From Nonomuraea zeae (GTDB lineage: Bacteria; Actinomycetota; Actinomycetes; Streptosporangiales; Streptosporangiaceae), in NCBI RefSeq assembly GCF_005889725.1, contig NZ_VCKX01000011.1, positions 31,936 through 95,935 on the forward strand: a stretch of DNA of 64,000 bases, given 5' to 3'. A program made the position numbers and the translations under genes. The notes beneath the pieces are model-generated. The model had not been told where the DNA came from. It did no database searches and was given only the letters and a program-made list of their open reading frames with translations. How positions within the stretch are numbered: the first letter of the stretch is position 1; every line of letters starts with the position of its first letter. This document shows positions 51,763 through 59,851 of this stretch, piece after piece.

Positions 51763-52694
51763 GCCGCCCTCGCCACGGCGAGGTTCGCCCGGGTCTGCGC
51801 CACTTTGCGGCCGGCCCAGAGCTGAAGCAGGGCGATGAGCATCGCACAGAGGCCGAACAGGCAGCCGGCGGCCGAGGCGTATCCCAGGCGCGGCAGGCCG
51901 CCCTGACCCGGCGCGAACGCGGTCTGGTAGATGTAGACCTCCACCGTCTGGCTGGCGAAGTACGGGCCGCCCGCGGTCATCGTCTGCACGACGCCGAACG
52001 TGTGCAGCACGCTGTTCGCGGTGAGCAGCGTGATGATCGCGGCGAACGGCAGCAGGATCGGCACGGTGACGTGCCGCAGCACCTGCCACCGCCCGGCGCC
52101 GTCCACCGCCGCCGCCTCGTAGCACGCGCGCGGGACGGTCTGCAGCGCGGCGAGCCAGTAGATCATCGTGATGCCGAAGTTCTTCCAGATCTCGACGGCC
52201 ATCACCGACCACAGCGACGTGCCCGGGTCGCCGAGGAAGTCGATCGGCCGGTCGATGAGGTGCGCCGCCATCAGCGCCTGGTTGATCGGACCGTTGAACG
52301 GGCTGTACATCAGCGACATGACCACGCCGACGATGGCGGCGGTGGTGACGACGGGCAGGAAGAACATCGTCCGGAACGCGGGACCGAGCTTCAGCGCCTG
52401 GTTGTTGAGCACGATCGCCACCAGCAGCGCCAGCGTGAGCCGGATCGGCACCGCCACGAGCACGAACAGGAACGACCGCCAGAACGCGTCCCAGAACATT
52501 CCGTCGCGCAGCACCTCACGGTAGTTGGCGAACCCGACGAACTGCGCAGAGTCGCTGAAGCCGGACCAGTCCAGGAAGGAGAAATACCAGGACATGACCG
52601 TCGGGTAGAGCGTGAACATCAGCGCCAGCAGGCCCGACGGCACCATGAACAGGTAGCACCATCGGTACTGCCAGAGCCTGCCCCCGAGCGTCAC
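51759..52694 (-). CDS. Sugar ABC transporter permease (MalF type)
   Basis: GTG 52694 overlaps the binding-protein stop (GTGA) and gives 311 residues with about six membrane segments (WCYLFMVPSGLLALMFTLYP). The EAA loop is YEAAAVDGAGRWQVLRHVTV. The frame is open further upstream, but only within the binding-protein gene. Confidence 0.9.
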   Translation of the reverse strand: MTLGGRLWQYRWCYLFMVPSGLLALMFTLYPTVMSWYFSFLDWSGFSDSAQFVGFANYREVLRDGMFWDAFWRSFLFVLVAVPIRLTLALLVAIVLNNQALKLGPAFRTMFFLPVVTTAAIVGVVMSLMYSPFNGPINQALMAAHLIDRPIDFLGDPGTSLWSVMAVEIWKNFGITMIYWLAALQTVPRACYEAAAVDGAGRWQVLRHVTVPILLPFAAIITLLTANSVLHTFGVVQTMTAGGPYFASQTVEVYIYQTAFAPGQGGLPRLGYASAAGCLFGLCAMLIALLQLWAGRKVAQTRANLAVARAA

Positions 52695-54214
52695 GCCGGT
52701 TTCCGGTAGTCGGCCTCGGCGTAGTCCTGCGCCGGATCCCAGTTGGGGAACTTCCAGTCGTCGCGGGACACGTCCGCGCCCTGGCTCTTCGCCTTGGCGA
52801 TCGCCGCGTCGAGCGCCTTCTCCGATCGGTCGCTCAGGTCGCGCAGAGCCTTCCGGACGTCGGTGAGCTGGCCGGTCAGGACGCCCTGCACCACCTGGCC
52901 GAGGTTGGGCTTCGGCGGCGTCAGCACCAGCTCGACGTGCTCGTTGTCCGGGTTGCGCACCAGCGGGCTCGGCGCCAGGCGTACCGTCTCGTCGAAGATC
53001 TTGAGAGCCGCCCGGTTGGGCGCGTCGAGGGCGTCGGAGGCGAGGATGTCCTTCATCGCCTGCGCCGACCAGGCCGGGTCGGCGGCGCCGGTCAGCCGGT
53101 TCCATGCCAGCTGGCCGGACTCCGTGCCGAGTTGGTAGAGCATGTCGCCGGCGATCGCCTTCTGGCCGGCGCCGGCGTTCGCGTACACGGCGAACTGGTT
53201 GCTGCCGCCGACGGAGTACGCCACGTGGCCGCCGCCGGGCCCGGGCAGGCGCGACACTCCGTACTTGAAGGCCGGGTTCTGCTCTTTCCAGACCGGGAAG
53301 TTCCACGGCCCGGACAGGATCATCCCGGCAGCGCCCTGGGCCATCCGGGCCCTGGCCTGCTCGTCCTTGAGCGAGGCGAACCCCGGGAACAGGCTGCCGT
53401 CGGCTTTGATCGCCAGCAGCAGTTCCACCAGCGCCACCATGCCGTCGGCGTGGTAGTTGAACTCGCCCGTCCGCCAGTCGATGCCGTTGTCGGCGAGACG
53501 CACGCCGGCGAGCTGGGCGAGGTTGACGACGACGCCCTGGAACACCTGCGGGAGGATCAGGCCGAAATACTTGCCTTCGCCCTGCTGGGTGACCTTCTTC
53601 GCGGCAGCACGGAACTCGTCCCAGGTGAACGGCTTCGCCGCCGGATCGTACCCGGCCTTCTGGAGATACTCGGCGTTGTGCAGCAGCAGTGTGCTGCGCC
53701 GGTCGCTGCTCGGCGTGATCGCGTACGTCTTGCCGCCGAAGACCTGAACGCCCGGGGTGAGCGTGCCGAAGGGAAAGGACTTCTTCCATTCGGCGAAGTT
53801 CGGGATGACGTCGTCGAGGGCCGCGAGCCGGCCGCCGGCCACCAGCTCCGAGATCGGTACGTCTACGACGAGGAAGACATCGGCGACGTCGCCGCCGCGC
53901 AGCTGGATCGGCAGCACTTCGGCGATCTTGTTGTTGGGCAGCTCGTCGTACTGCACCGCGACATTCGGGTGCTTCTTCCGGTATGCGGCGATGAAGTCGG
54001 CGAAGAAGTACGTCTTGGGGCCGGGCCCGCCGTTGAGCCAGCGGACGGTCGTCGCGCCGGCCGGCAACGTCGCGCCCGTCTCGGAGAGATCGAAGGCGAC
54101 CGAGGCCGGCTTCGGGCTGGATCCGCCGCTCGATGTGGACACGCTGCAGGCACTGAGTGCGGCGCCCGCGCCCAGGCCACCAAGGCCCTTGATGAGTTGC
54201 CGCCGAGAGATCAC
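52691..54214 (-). CDS. ABC transporter substrate-binding lipoprotein of the sulfatase locus
   Basis: The product has 507 residues. A twin-arginine plus lipoprotein signal (ISRRQLIKGLGGLGAGAALS, lipobox LSAC) precedes a family-1 binding-protein fold (YFFADFIAAYRKKHPNVAVQ, GGKTYAITPSSDRRSTLLLH, AAGMILSGPWNFPVWKEQNP). Tat export of binding lipoproteins is seen in actinomycetes. A LacI-type operator lies 15 bases upstream of the ATG, so the whole downstream operon is probably repressed by the LacI protein at 54286. Confidence 0.9.
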   Translation of the reverse strand: MISRRQLIKGLGGLGAGAALSACSVSTSSGGSSPKPASVAFDLSETGATLPAGATTVRWLNGGPGPKTYFFADFIAAYRKKHPNVAVQYDELPNNKIAEVLPIQLRGGDVADVFLVVDVPISELVAGGRLAALDDVIPNFAEWKKSFPFGTLTPGVQVFGGKTYAITPSSDRRSTLLLHNAEYLQKAGYDPAAKPFTWDEFRAAAKKVTQQGEGKYFGLILPQVFQGVVVNLAQLAGVRLADNGIDWRTGEFNYHADGMVALVELLLAIKADGSLFPGFASLKDEQARARMAQGAAGMILSGPWNFPVWKEQNPAFKYGVSRLPGPGGGHVAYSVGGSNQFAVYANAGAGQKAIAGDMLYQLGTESGQLAWNRLTGAADPAWSAQAMKDILASDALDAPNRAALKIFDETVRLAPSPLVRNPDNEHVELVLTPPKPNLGQVVQGVLTGQLTDVRKALRDLSDRSEKALDAAIAKAKSQGADVSRDDWKFPNWDPAQDYAEADYRKPA

Positions 54215-54228
54215 CGGTCGTGCCCCTA

Positions 54229-54242
54229 TGTTATCGTTACCA
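54229..54242. promoter_or_regulatory. LacI-type operator upstream of the sulfatase-locus operon
   Basis: TGTTATCGTTACCA, with a central CG as in LacI-family sites, differs in one base from the site in front of the LacI-family gene itself (55330-55343, which reads TGTTATCGTTATCA on the minus strand). It lies just before the ATG at 54214. Confidence 0.65.
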
Positions 54243-54285
54243 AAACCTACCGAGGCAGTAGGTTAGATGGGTTATGCGAGTCACG

Positions 54286-55326
54286 TCAAGGCCGGCTCCT
54301 CGGCCGCAGCTCGCCGGAGCCGCGCGCGATGAGGACGGCGCCCAGGGTGGTGCGCTCGATCGGGCGCTCGTCACCCCCGAGCCGCGCGAACAGGATCTCC
54401 GCAGCTCGCCGTCCCATCTCACCCGGATCCGGAGCCACCACCGTGATCGGAGGGTCGAAGACATCGGCCAGCTCGAAGTCGTCGAAGCCCACCAGCGCGA
54501 CCCCGCCGAGCCCGGCACCCAGCACCCGCAGCGCGCCCACGGTCATCCGGTTGTTCATGGCGAACAACGCCGTCGGCGGGTCCGGCAGTGCGAGCAGCTC
54601 ACGGACCGCCGTCGCCGCCTCGTTCACCCCGGCGCAACGCAGCCGGACCAGGTCCGGGTCGTATCCGATGCCGGCCGAGGCGAGCCCGCGCCGGTAGCCC
54701 TCGATGCGGCCGAGCCGGTGGTCCGCGTTCGGATCGTCGCCGGACTCGGCCCTGCCGTACCCCACCAGCCCGATCCGCCGGTGCCCGTGATCGAACAGGT
54801 GCAGCACCGCGCGCATCGCCGCACCGACGTTGTCCACCCCGACCGCGTCGGTGTCCAGCCCGCTCGGCCGGCGGCCCAGCAGCACGACCGGACGCTTCTC
54901 CAGCAGCTCCTCGGACAGGTAGCCGTGGTCGCCGGCCGTCGGATACATGAGCAGGCCGTCGAGGCCACGATCGAGCAGCGTCGTGACGACCCTGCGCTCG
55001 CGCGCCAGGTCGCTGCCGCAGCTCGCGACCACGAGCAACGCGTCATGCCGCTCGGCCACCTGCTCGACCTCCCGGCCCAGGCTCGCGTAGAACGGGTTGG
55101 CGATGTCGTCCACGACCAGGCCGATCATCGTGGTGGTGCGCCCCTGACGCAGGTTGCGCGCGCTCTGGTTGAGCCGGAAACCGACCTGCTCCATGACCTC
55201 CCGTACCCGGTCCGCGGTCTCCGGCGCCACGAGCGGGCTGCGGTTGAGCACCCTGGAAACGGTCATCGGACTGACGCCCGCGGCGGCGGCCACGTCCCGG
55301 ACAGTGGGTCGGCTTCGATTCCTCAC
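54286..55326 (-). CDS. LacI-family transcriptional regulator
   Basis: The product has 346 residues. The N-terminal HTH (TVRDVAAAAGVSPMTVSRVL, NRSPLVAPETADRVREVMEQ with hinge helix) is followed by the periplasmic-binding-like sensor (TTMIGLVVDDIANPFYASLG, LFAMNNRMTVGALRVLGAGL, VALVGFDDFELADVFDPPIT). It lies 71 bases upstream of the binding-protein gene in the same direction. Matching operator sequences precede both genes, so it likely controls itself and the importer/sulfatase operon, released by a sugar inducer. Confidence 0.92.
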   Translation of the reverse strand: MRNRSRPTVRDVAAAAGVSPMTVSRVLNRSPLVAPETADRVREVMEQVGFRLNQSARNLRQGRTTTMIGLVVDDIANPFYASLGREVEQVAERHDALLVVASCGSDLARERRVVTTLLDRGLDGLLMYPTAGDHGYLSEELLEKRPVVLLGRRPSGLDTDAVGVDNVGAAMRAVLHLFDHGHRRIGLVGYGRAESGDDPNADHRLGRIEGYRRGLASAGIGYDPDLVRLRCAGVNEAATAVRELLALPDPPTALFAMNNRMTVGALRVLGAGLGGVALVGFDDFELADVFDPPITVVAPDPGEMGRRAAEILFARLGGDERPIERTTLGAVLIARGSGELRPRSRP

Positions 55327-55329
55327 ACC

Positions 55330-55343
55330 TGATAACGATAACA
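55330..55343. promoter_or_regulatory. LacI-type operator upstream of the LacI gene
   Basis: TGATAACGATAACA lies 3 bases upstream of the LacI start at 55326. Its reverse complement TGTTATCGTTATCA matches 13 of 14 bases of the site at 54229-54242. Two such sites in 1.1 kb at the two expected places argue for autoregulation. Confidence 0.65.
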
Positions 55344-55557
55344 GCCCCGATCCGCTTCGAAGATCATTAGGATGCGGTCCGAGCCCTCTCAGGGACGGTT
55401 GAGCGCGCCGACGGGGTCCCAGGCGACGTCATGGCCCAGGCTCACCAGGGGGACGGGCAGGTCCAGCGCGTACAGGAAGGAATCCCCGCACCAGCGCACC
55501 CGCAGCGTCGAGGCCGGCTCATCGCCACCTCATCGCTTCATGTGGTCTCATGGGCGC
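55344..55557. other. Gap holding a minus-strand coding remnant
   Basis: A minus-strand frame at about 55389-55530 ends in FLYALDLPVPLVSLGHDVAW then DPVGALNRP and TGA. It has protein-like composition but no start and no recognised family, so it may be the tail of a lost gene. The promoter of the STAND gene at 55558 must also lie here; no clear boxes were found. Confidence 0.35.
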
Positions 55558-58293
55558 ATGCCATCTCGAGGCATGGTGCGGGCCGGTGCGGCGCTGGCCG
55601 GTTGCGCCGTCGTGGCGCTGGCCTTCTACTTCACGACGGTCGGGCTCGAGGCAGCCGACCAGCTCGCGAGTGTGTTCGGCGTGTTCATCGCGTTGGCCGG
55701 TCTGGGGTTGTCGGTCGTCGGCCTGTTCGCCGGCCGGGCCGGACCGGGCACGGCAGCACGCGAGAGCCTCGCGGAATCGCCGCGAGCGGCCGGGACGAAT
55801 CCGCCCGTCGGACCACCGGCGCGGCGCTCGATCCCCCTCTGGTCAGCGCAACTCGACGCCCTCGGCCTCAGGCACGCGCGTGCCTACCGCGAGGCCGTCA
55901 TCCACTCGCACGCGCAGGTCAAGATCGCGGCTGTCGCATCGTCGGCACCAGCAGAGGTCCAGGTCGATATCGGGGTCCGGCAGGCGCATGCGGGGAGCAC
56001 CGACGCGGTGTTCGTGGCACCCGCCAATGAATCACCGGTCGAGCAGGCTTCCGCGGCGCTCCTGGCCCGGCTTGCCGTCCGCGGACCGGTCCGGCTGCTG
56101 GTGACCGGCGCCCGAGGCAGCGGCAAGAGCACCGCGCTCGCGCGAGTCGTCCTGAAGCTGGCGGGTGGGCGGTCACGGCGGTTGCCGCTGGTCCTGCGGG
56201 TGGACGAGGAGTGTGCGAAGCGGATTCGGGCAGGTGAGGCCGTCGGGCTCGATGAGGTCCTGCACCTGTCGCCGCCCCCGTCGGTGTCCGCCCCGCGGAG
56301 CTGGTTCGGCGACAGGCTCCGTACCGGCAAGGGACTGCTGGTGGCCGACGGACTCGAACATCACTGCGAACTCGTGCGTGAGTGGTTCGGCCGGCAGCTG
56401 CGCTGCTATCCGCACATCTCCTGCCTCATCACCGAAGACTCGGCAGATCGGGCCGCGGATCTCCCTGGCAAGTTCACCTCCTTCCGGATGTCGGCCCTGA
56501 CCGTGGCCCAGGTCCAGGCCCTGGTGACCAACTGGGCCGGCGCGGTGTCACCGGAGGCCTCGCGATTTCCCGCCGGCTTCCTCGCTCAGCTGCGGCGGGA
56601 ACCGGGCCTGTGGGCATGCGCTGGAAACCCGGGGGCACTGCACGAGATGTTCACCGTCGCCTGGAATCACTGGCATACCCACGGTAAGGAGGTCCCACCG
56701 GGGCAGGTCTGGGACCGGCTCACCAGCCATCTCCTCTCAGATCACCCGGATCCCGAGGGAGTCCTGGACACCTTGGCCTCCGTCATGGCGACCTCGCTGC
56801 GGGAGCACCGCGACTCTCTGGACGTCCCGGCAGATCTCGGCGAGCCACTGGCGCGCTCGGGACTGACCGGCTGGCGGTACGAGAACAGTCAAACGTCGCT
56901 CGTCCTGGCCCATTCGGCGTTGGGAGACCATCTGGCGGCCCGCCACCTGCGGCGGACGGGCGTGAGCGAGGCCGACCTGCGCGAATTGGCAGCCGACCCG
57001 TGGTGGAGGCATCCCCTCCTGCTCTACGGCGAGGCCGACGCCGAGCGGGTCGAACGGGCGTGCGCCGATGAGCGCGATCCCCGGGCGCGCTCGCTGGGGC
57101 TGTCCCTCGCCCGGCACGGGGCCGGTGATCGGCACGAGCCGGTCGATCCGGCCGTCGGCCTGCTGGCCCGGCTCGACGCGGTCACCAGCATCGACGGGCG
57201 TCGTCAGGTGCTCGAACAGGTGCTGACCTGCGCCGACTACGAGCTGTTCGTCGCAGACGCCCCTGACGCGTACCTGGATCACTGGGCTGCCCGCCGCGTG
57301 AGCGAGGAACACGCGGGGCGACCCGCCGTCGGGGTCAGGTCCGGCGACCTGCCGCGACTGTGCTCCTGGCTTTCCGGATATGTGGGGGGACGCTTCCGCT
57401 ATCGCCTGCCGCGCGAGGAGGAGCTCCGCCTGCTGAGCGTTCCCGATGAGGTGCCGCTGATCTGGTTTGTGGCCGACGGCCGACCGGCTGTCCATGCCTC
57501 CCGCGAGCCGGGCACCGGGCAACTGCTCCGTGCCCAGCTCGAACGCGACGTGTTCCAGGAACTGAGCACCTCCATGGCGAAACGGGTGGACGCCGAGCTC
57601 TGGAGCGGTCTGGCCACGGCCGTCGGCGTTCCGGCCTGGCGAGTGGATCCCAGAATTCGCCAGAGCCTCGATGTCGACCTGCCCGAACAGCCCTTGACCG
57701 CGATCGCGATCGAGCTGGCCCGTCCGTACCTTGAGGAGAAGGCCCATGCGGCGCGAGCCGACCGGGTGCTCGGCACCGCAGCCGAACGGATCTGCCGGAT
57801 GATCGTCGGCTCTCCTCCGGACATCGCCTTGCTGAACGTCGAGACGGAGACAGCGGCCGAGATCGCCGAGCTGTCCAGGAGCCTGCGCTCCTCACGGGAG
57901 GGGACGCGCATCACCCGGCTACGCCGGCTGGCCCTGGTGGTGCTGGCGGCGACGCGCACGGGCCTGGATCGGGAACGTGGTCTGGAGGGACGAGGAGAGG
58001 GCCGCGGCCCCCTGGACTGGCCGGCCGTCGTGGGCCTGCGGTGGTGCGCGAGGCTGACCGCCTTGGTGCTCGCCGTCGAGGCTGCCGCCCTGGCCACGGT
58101 CCTGAACCAAGCCGGCGCCGGGCGGGCTGCTTCAGAGGTTGGCGCGTCACTGGAGGACCTGGCCGGTCTTTGCGGCCGGCTGTACGCCGCGCTCGCGCTC
58201 GTCGAGGCCCGCCACGACCCCGGTCCCGCCGACGCCGGCGCCGCGGTTCTGCTCATCCGGGAGTCGGAGCCTGATCGAGGAGGAGCGGGATGA
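55558..58293 (+). CDS. Membrane-anchored NACHT-like STAND NTPase with an FGE-sulfatase-like domain
   Basis: From ATG 55558 the product has 911 residues. Two membrane helices lie at ~8-26 and ~38-57. A P-loop NTPase follows: LLVTGARGSGKSTALARVVL (~180-200), GKGLLVADGLEHH as Walker B-like, and GLWACAGNPGALHEMFTVAW, the NP-x-L element of NACHT winged-helix regions. Residues ~553-620 (LTCADYELFVADAPDAYLDH, RPAVGVRSGDLPRLCSWLSG, FRYRLPREEELRLL) mirror the FGE/SUMF1 layout, but no GNVWEW-like block or paired active-site Cys is seen. The rest is helical. Its end overlaps the next gene by 4 bases. Possible defence or stress switch. ATG 55540 is an alternative start. Confidence 0.7.
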   Translation: MPSRGMVRAGAALAGCAVVALAFYFTTVGLEAADQLASVFGVFIALAGLGLSVVGLFAGRAGPGTAARESLAESPRAAGTNPPVGPPARRSIPLWSAQLDALGLRHARAYREAVIHSHAQVKIAAVASSAPAEVQVDIGVRQAHAGSTDAVFVAPANESPVEQASAALLARLAVRGPVRLLVTGARGSGKSTALARVVLKLAGGRSRRLPLVLRVDEECAKRIRAGEAVGLDEVLHLSPPPSVSAPRSWFGDRLRTGKGLLVADGLEHHCELVREWFGRQLRCYPHISCLITEDSADRAADLPGKFTSFRMSALTVAQVQALVTNWAGAVSPEASRFPAGFLAQLRREPGLWACAGNPGALHEMFTVAWNHWHTHGKEVPPGQVWDRLTSHLLSDHPDPEGVLDTLASVMATSLREHRDSLDVPADLGEPLARSGLTGWRYENSQTSLVLAHSALGDHLAARHLRRTGVSEADLRELAADPWWRHPLLLYGEADAERVERACADERDPRARSLGLSLARHGAGDRHEPVDPAVGLLARLDAVTSIDGRRQVLEQVLTCADYELFVADAPDAYLDHWAARRVSEEHAGRPAVGVRSGDLPRLCSWLSGYVGGRFRYRLPREEELRLLSVPDEVPLIWFVADGRPAVHASREPGTGQLLRAQLERDVFQELSTSMAKRVDAELWSGLATAVGVPAWRVDPRIRQSLDVDLPEQPLTAIAIELARPYLEEKAHAARADRVLGTAAERICRMIVGSPPDIALLNVETETAAEIAELSRSLRSSREGTRITRLRRLALVVLAATRTGLDRERGLEGRGEGRGPLDWPAVVGLRWCARLTALVLAVEAAALATVLNQAGAGRAASEVGASLEDLAGLCGRLYAALALVEARHDPGPADAGAAVLLIRESEPDRGGAG

Positions 58294-59837
58294 CCCCTGA
58301 CGACGAGGACATCGTCCGGCTGCCCATGCTCAGCGATCACTTCGGATGTCATCTGCGGATCTGGCGGCTTGAGCGCCGGATCATCGTCGTCGCCGGCAAC
58401 CTGACGGACGGTCCGTTCCTCCCGCAAGGCTGGATCGAGCAGTGCGTCTCGAAGATCGCCAGAGCGCGTTTCCTTTCGGGTGAGGACTTCGAGTTCTACC
58501 AGTACCTGCTCGACGCTCCTGGTCGCGACGGCGCGGCCCTCATCCGGGTCGGCTTCGATGTCGATGTGCAGGGGCGCGGTGACGCCGCTTTCCTTGCCCG
58601 GGTCGGCGAGCTGGCCGGCGGCCTGCCACCGGAGGTCGACCGTGCGGCCGCCGAGGAGACCGTGTTCCACAATCCGACCTGGCGCACGTTGACTCCGGAG
58701 GAGTTCACCACGGACACCGGGATCAGCCTGCCTGATTTCCCGGCGAAGACCTATACCGCGGCCCTGGTGGAGCGGTACGTGGCCGAAGGGCGAGCGGACA
58801 TCGAGATAGTCGATGACCCTTATATGCTCACCGTCTACCGCGAACATCTGGGAGCTCTGCAGGCGGCCGCCGGAGATTCGGAGACCGGCGCGCTGGCCAC
58901 GGCGACTGGAGTGCTGGCCGACCTTGTGCTCCGCATCGACCGGGCCTACGCCTTGGAGGCCGGGTCCGGCCGTGACCGCGGGCCCGGCGGCCCGATCCGT
59001 ACGCGCCAGCCCCCTCCGCTGTCACCCGGCGAACGCGGGGTCGCCGAGTCTCTCGCGAGCCGAGGGGATCCTGGCGCCTACCAGGACCCGGCGTCCTACC
59101 ACGCCATCGAGGCGCTCGCCCGGGAACTGGAATCCGCCAATCCCGCGGCTGCCAGGATCGTGGCGGCACTGAGGTTCGTCGGCCGGGAAATGGCAGCGGT
59201 TCTTCGGCTCGCCGGGCTCCTGCCGGAAGATCCGGGGCCAGAGTTCGCAGTCAGTCTCGCCGTTCCCGCGCTGGGGGCCGCGGATTTCGACTTCCTGGCC
59301 ACCGTTCGCTGGCGGGGTACGGGCCTGGAGGCGGCTGCCGAGTTCTTCCCCGAAGGGTTCGACAGGTGCACCCTGCGTCTCCACGAACAGGCCCGGCCCG
59401 TCGTGGAACACGGCCGGGACCCCTACGGGCGGAGAGTTCTCCGCTGGACCGCCGGGAAAACCTTCTTCGTGGTCGAATGGCCACTCCGCCACGGCGGAAG
59501 TCCTCATCCCGACGAGGCGAACATCATCGCCGTCACCAAGCCCCAGTCGTCGGGCGGCAGACCCGTGTACGTCCGCCTTCCGGACGGCACCCATGATCTG
59601 CTCCCGAGTCCGTGCGTCACAGACAATCCCCCGTTCACCTGGGGCTACGGCGGGACCGGACCCAGCCGGCTGGAATCTGCGATCGTCCGCGCCTGTCTCG
59701 GGGACGAGAAACCCGATCCCGAGGGAAAGCGGTGGCTCGAACGCCTGATCACCGATCACCCGCCACAACCCCGGCCGGTCAGGACGGAGCTGTTACTCAA
59801 CGTCGGAGAGGTGCGCCGACAACTCAGGAAGGGCTGA
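58290..59837 (+). CDS. Unknown partner protein with DUF6166-like C-terminus
   Basis: The 515-residue protein is not recognised as a whole. The N-terminal third (HLRIWRLERRIIVVAGNLTD, EFYQYLLDAPGRDGAALIRV) is mixed alpha/beta. The middle is helical (YHAIEALARELESANPAAAR). The C-terminal ~90 residues (PVYVRLPDGTHDLLPSPC, PPFTWGYGGTGPSRLESAIV) resemble DUF6166, whose WGYGGSGPAQLA motif occurs in proteins of mobile and unknown systems. There is no signal peptide or membrane helix. The ATGA overlap with the STAND gene means the two work together, this one perhaps as sensor or effector. Confidence 0.65.
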   Translation: MTPDDEDIVRLPMLSDHFGCHLRIWRLERRIIVVAGNLTDGPFLPQGWIEQCVSKIARARFLSGEDFEFYQYLLDAPGRDGAALIRVGFDVDVQGRGDAAFLARVGELAGGLPPEVDRAAAEETVFHNPTWRTLTPEEFTTDTGISLPDFPAKTYTAALVERYVAEGRADIEIVDDPYMLTVYREHLGALQAAAGDSETGALATATGVLADLVLRIDRAYALEAGSGRDRGPGGPIRTRQPPPLSPGERGVAESLASRGDPGAYQDPASYHAIEALARELESANPAAARIVAALRFVGREMAAVLRLAGLLPEDPGPEFAVSLAVPALGAADFDFLATVRWRGTGLEAAAEFFPEGFDRCTLRLHEQARPVVEHGRDPYGRRVLRWTAGKTFFVVEWPLRHGGSPHPDEANIIAVTKPQSSGGRPVYVRLPDGTHDLLPSPCVTDNPPFTWGYGGTGPSRLESAIVRACLGDEKPDPEGKRWLERLITDHPPQPRPVRTELLLNVGEVRRQLRKG

Positions 59838-59851
59838 CGGGGATGAGCGCG

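Noticed and set aside
52937..54697. 586-codon plus-strand frame opposite the ABC binding-protein gene
   Set aside because: Shadow frame typical of GC-rich DNA, with no domain. The minus-strand genes here have clear motifs.
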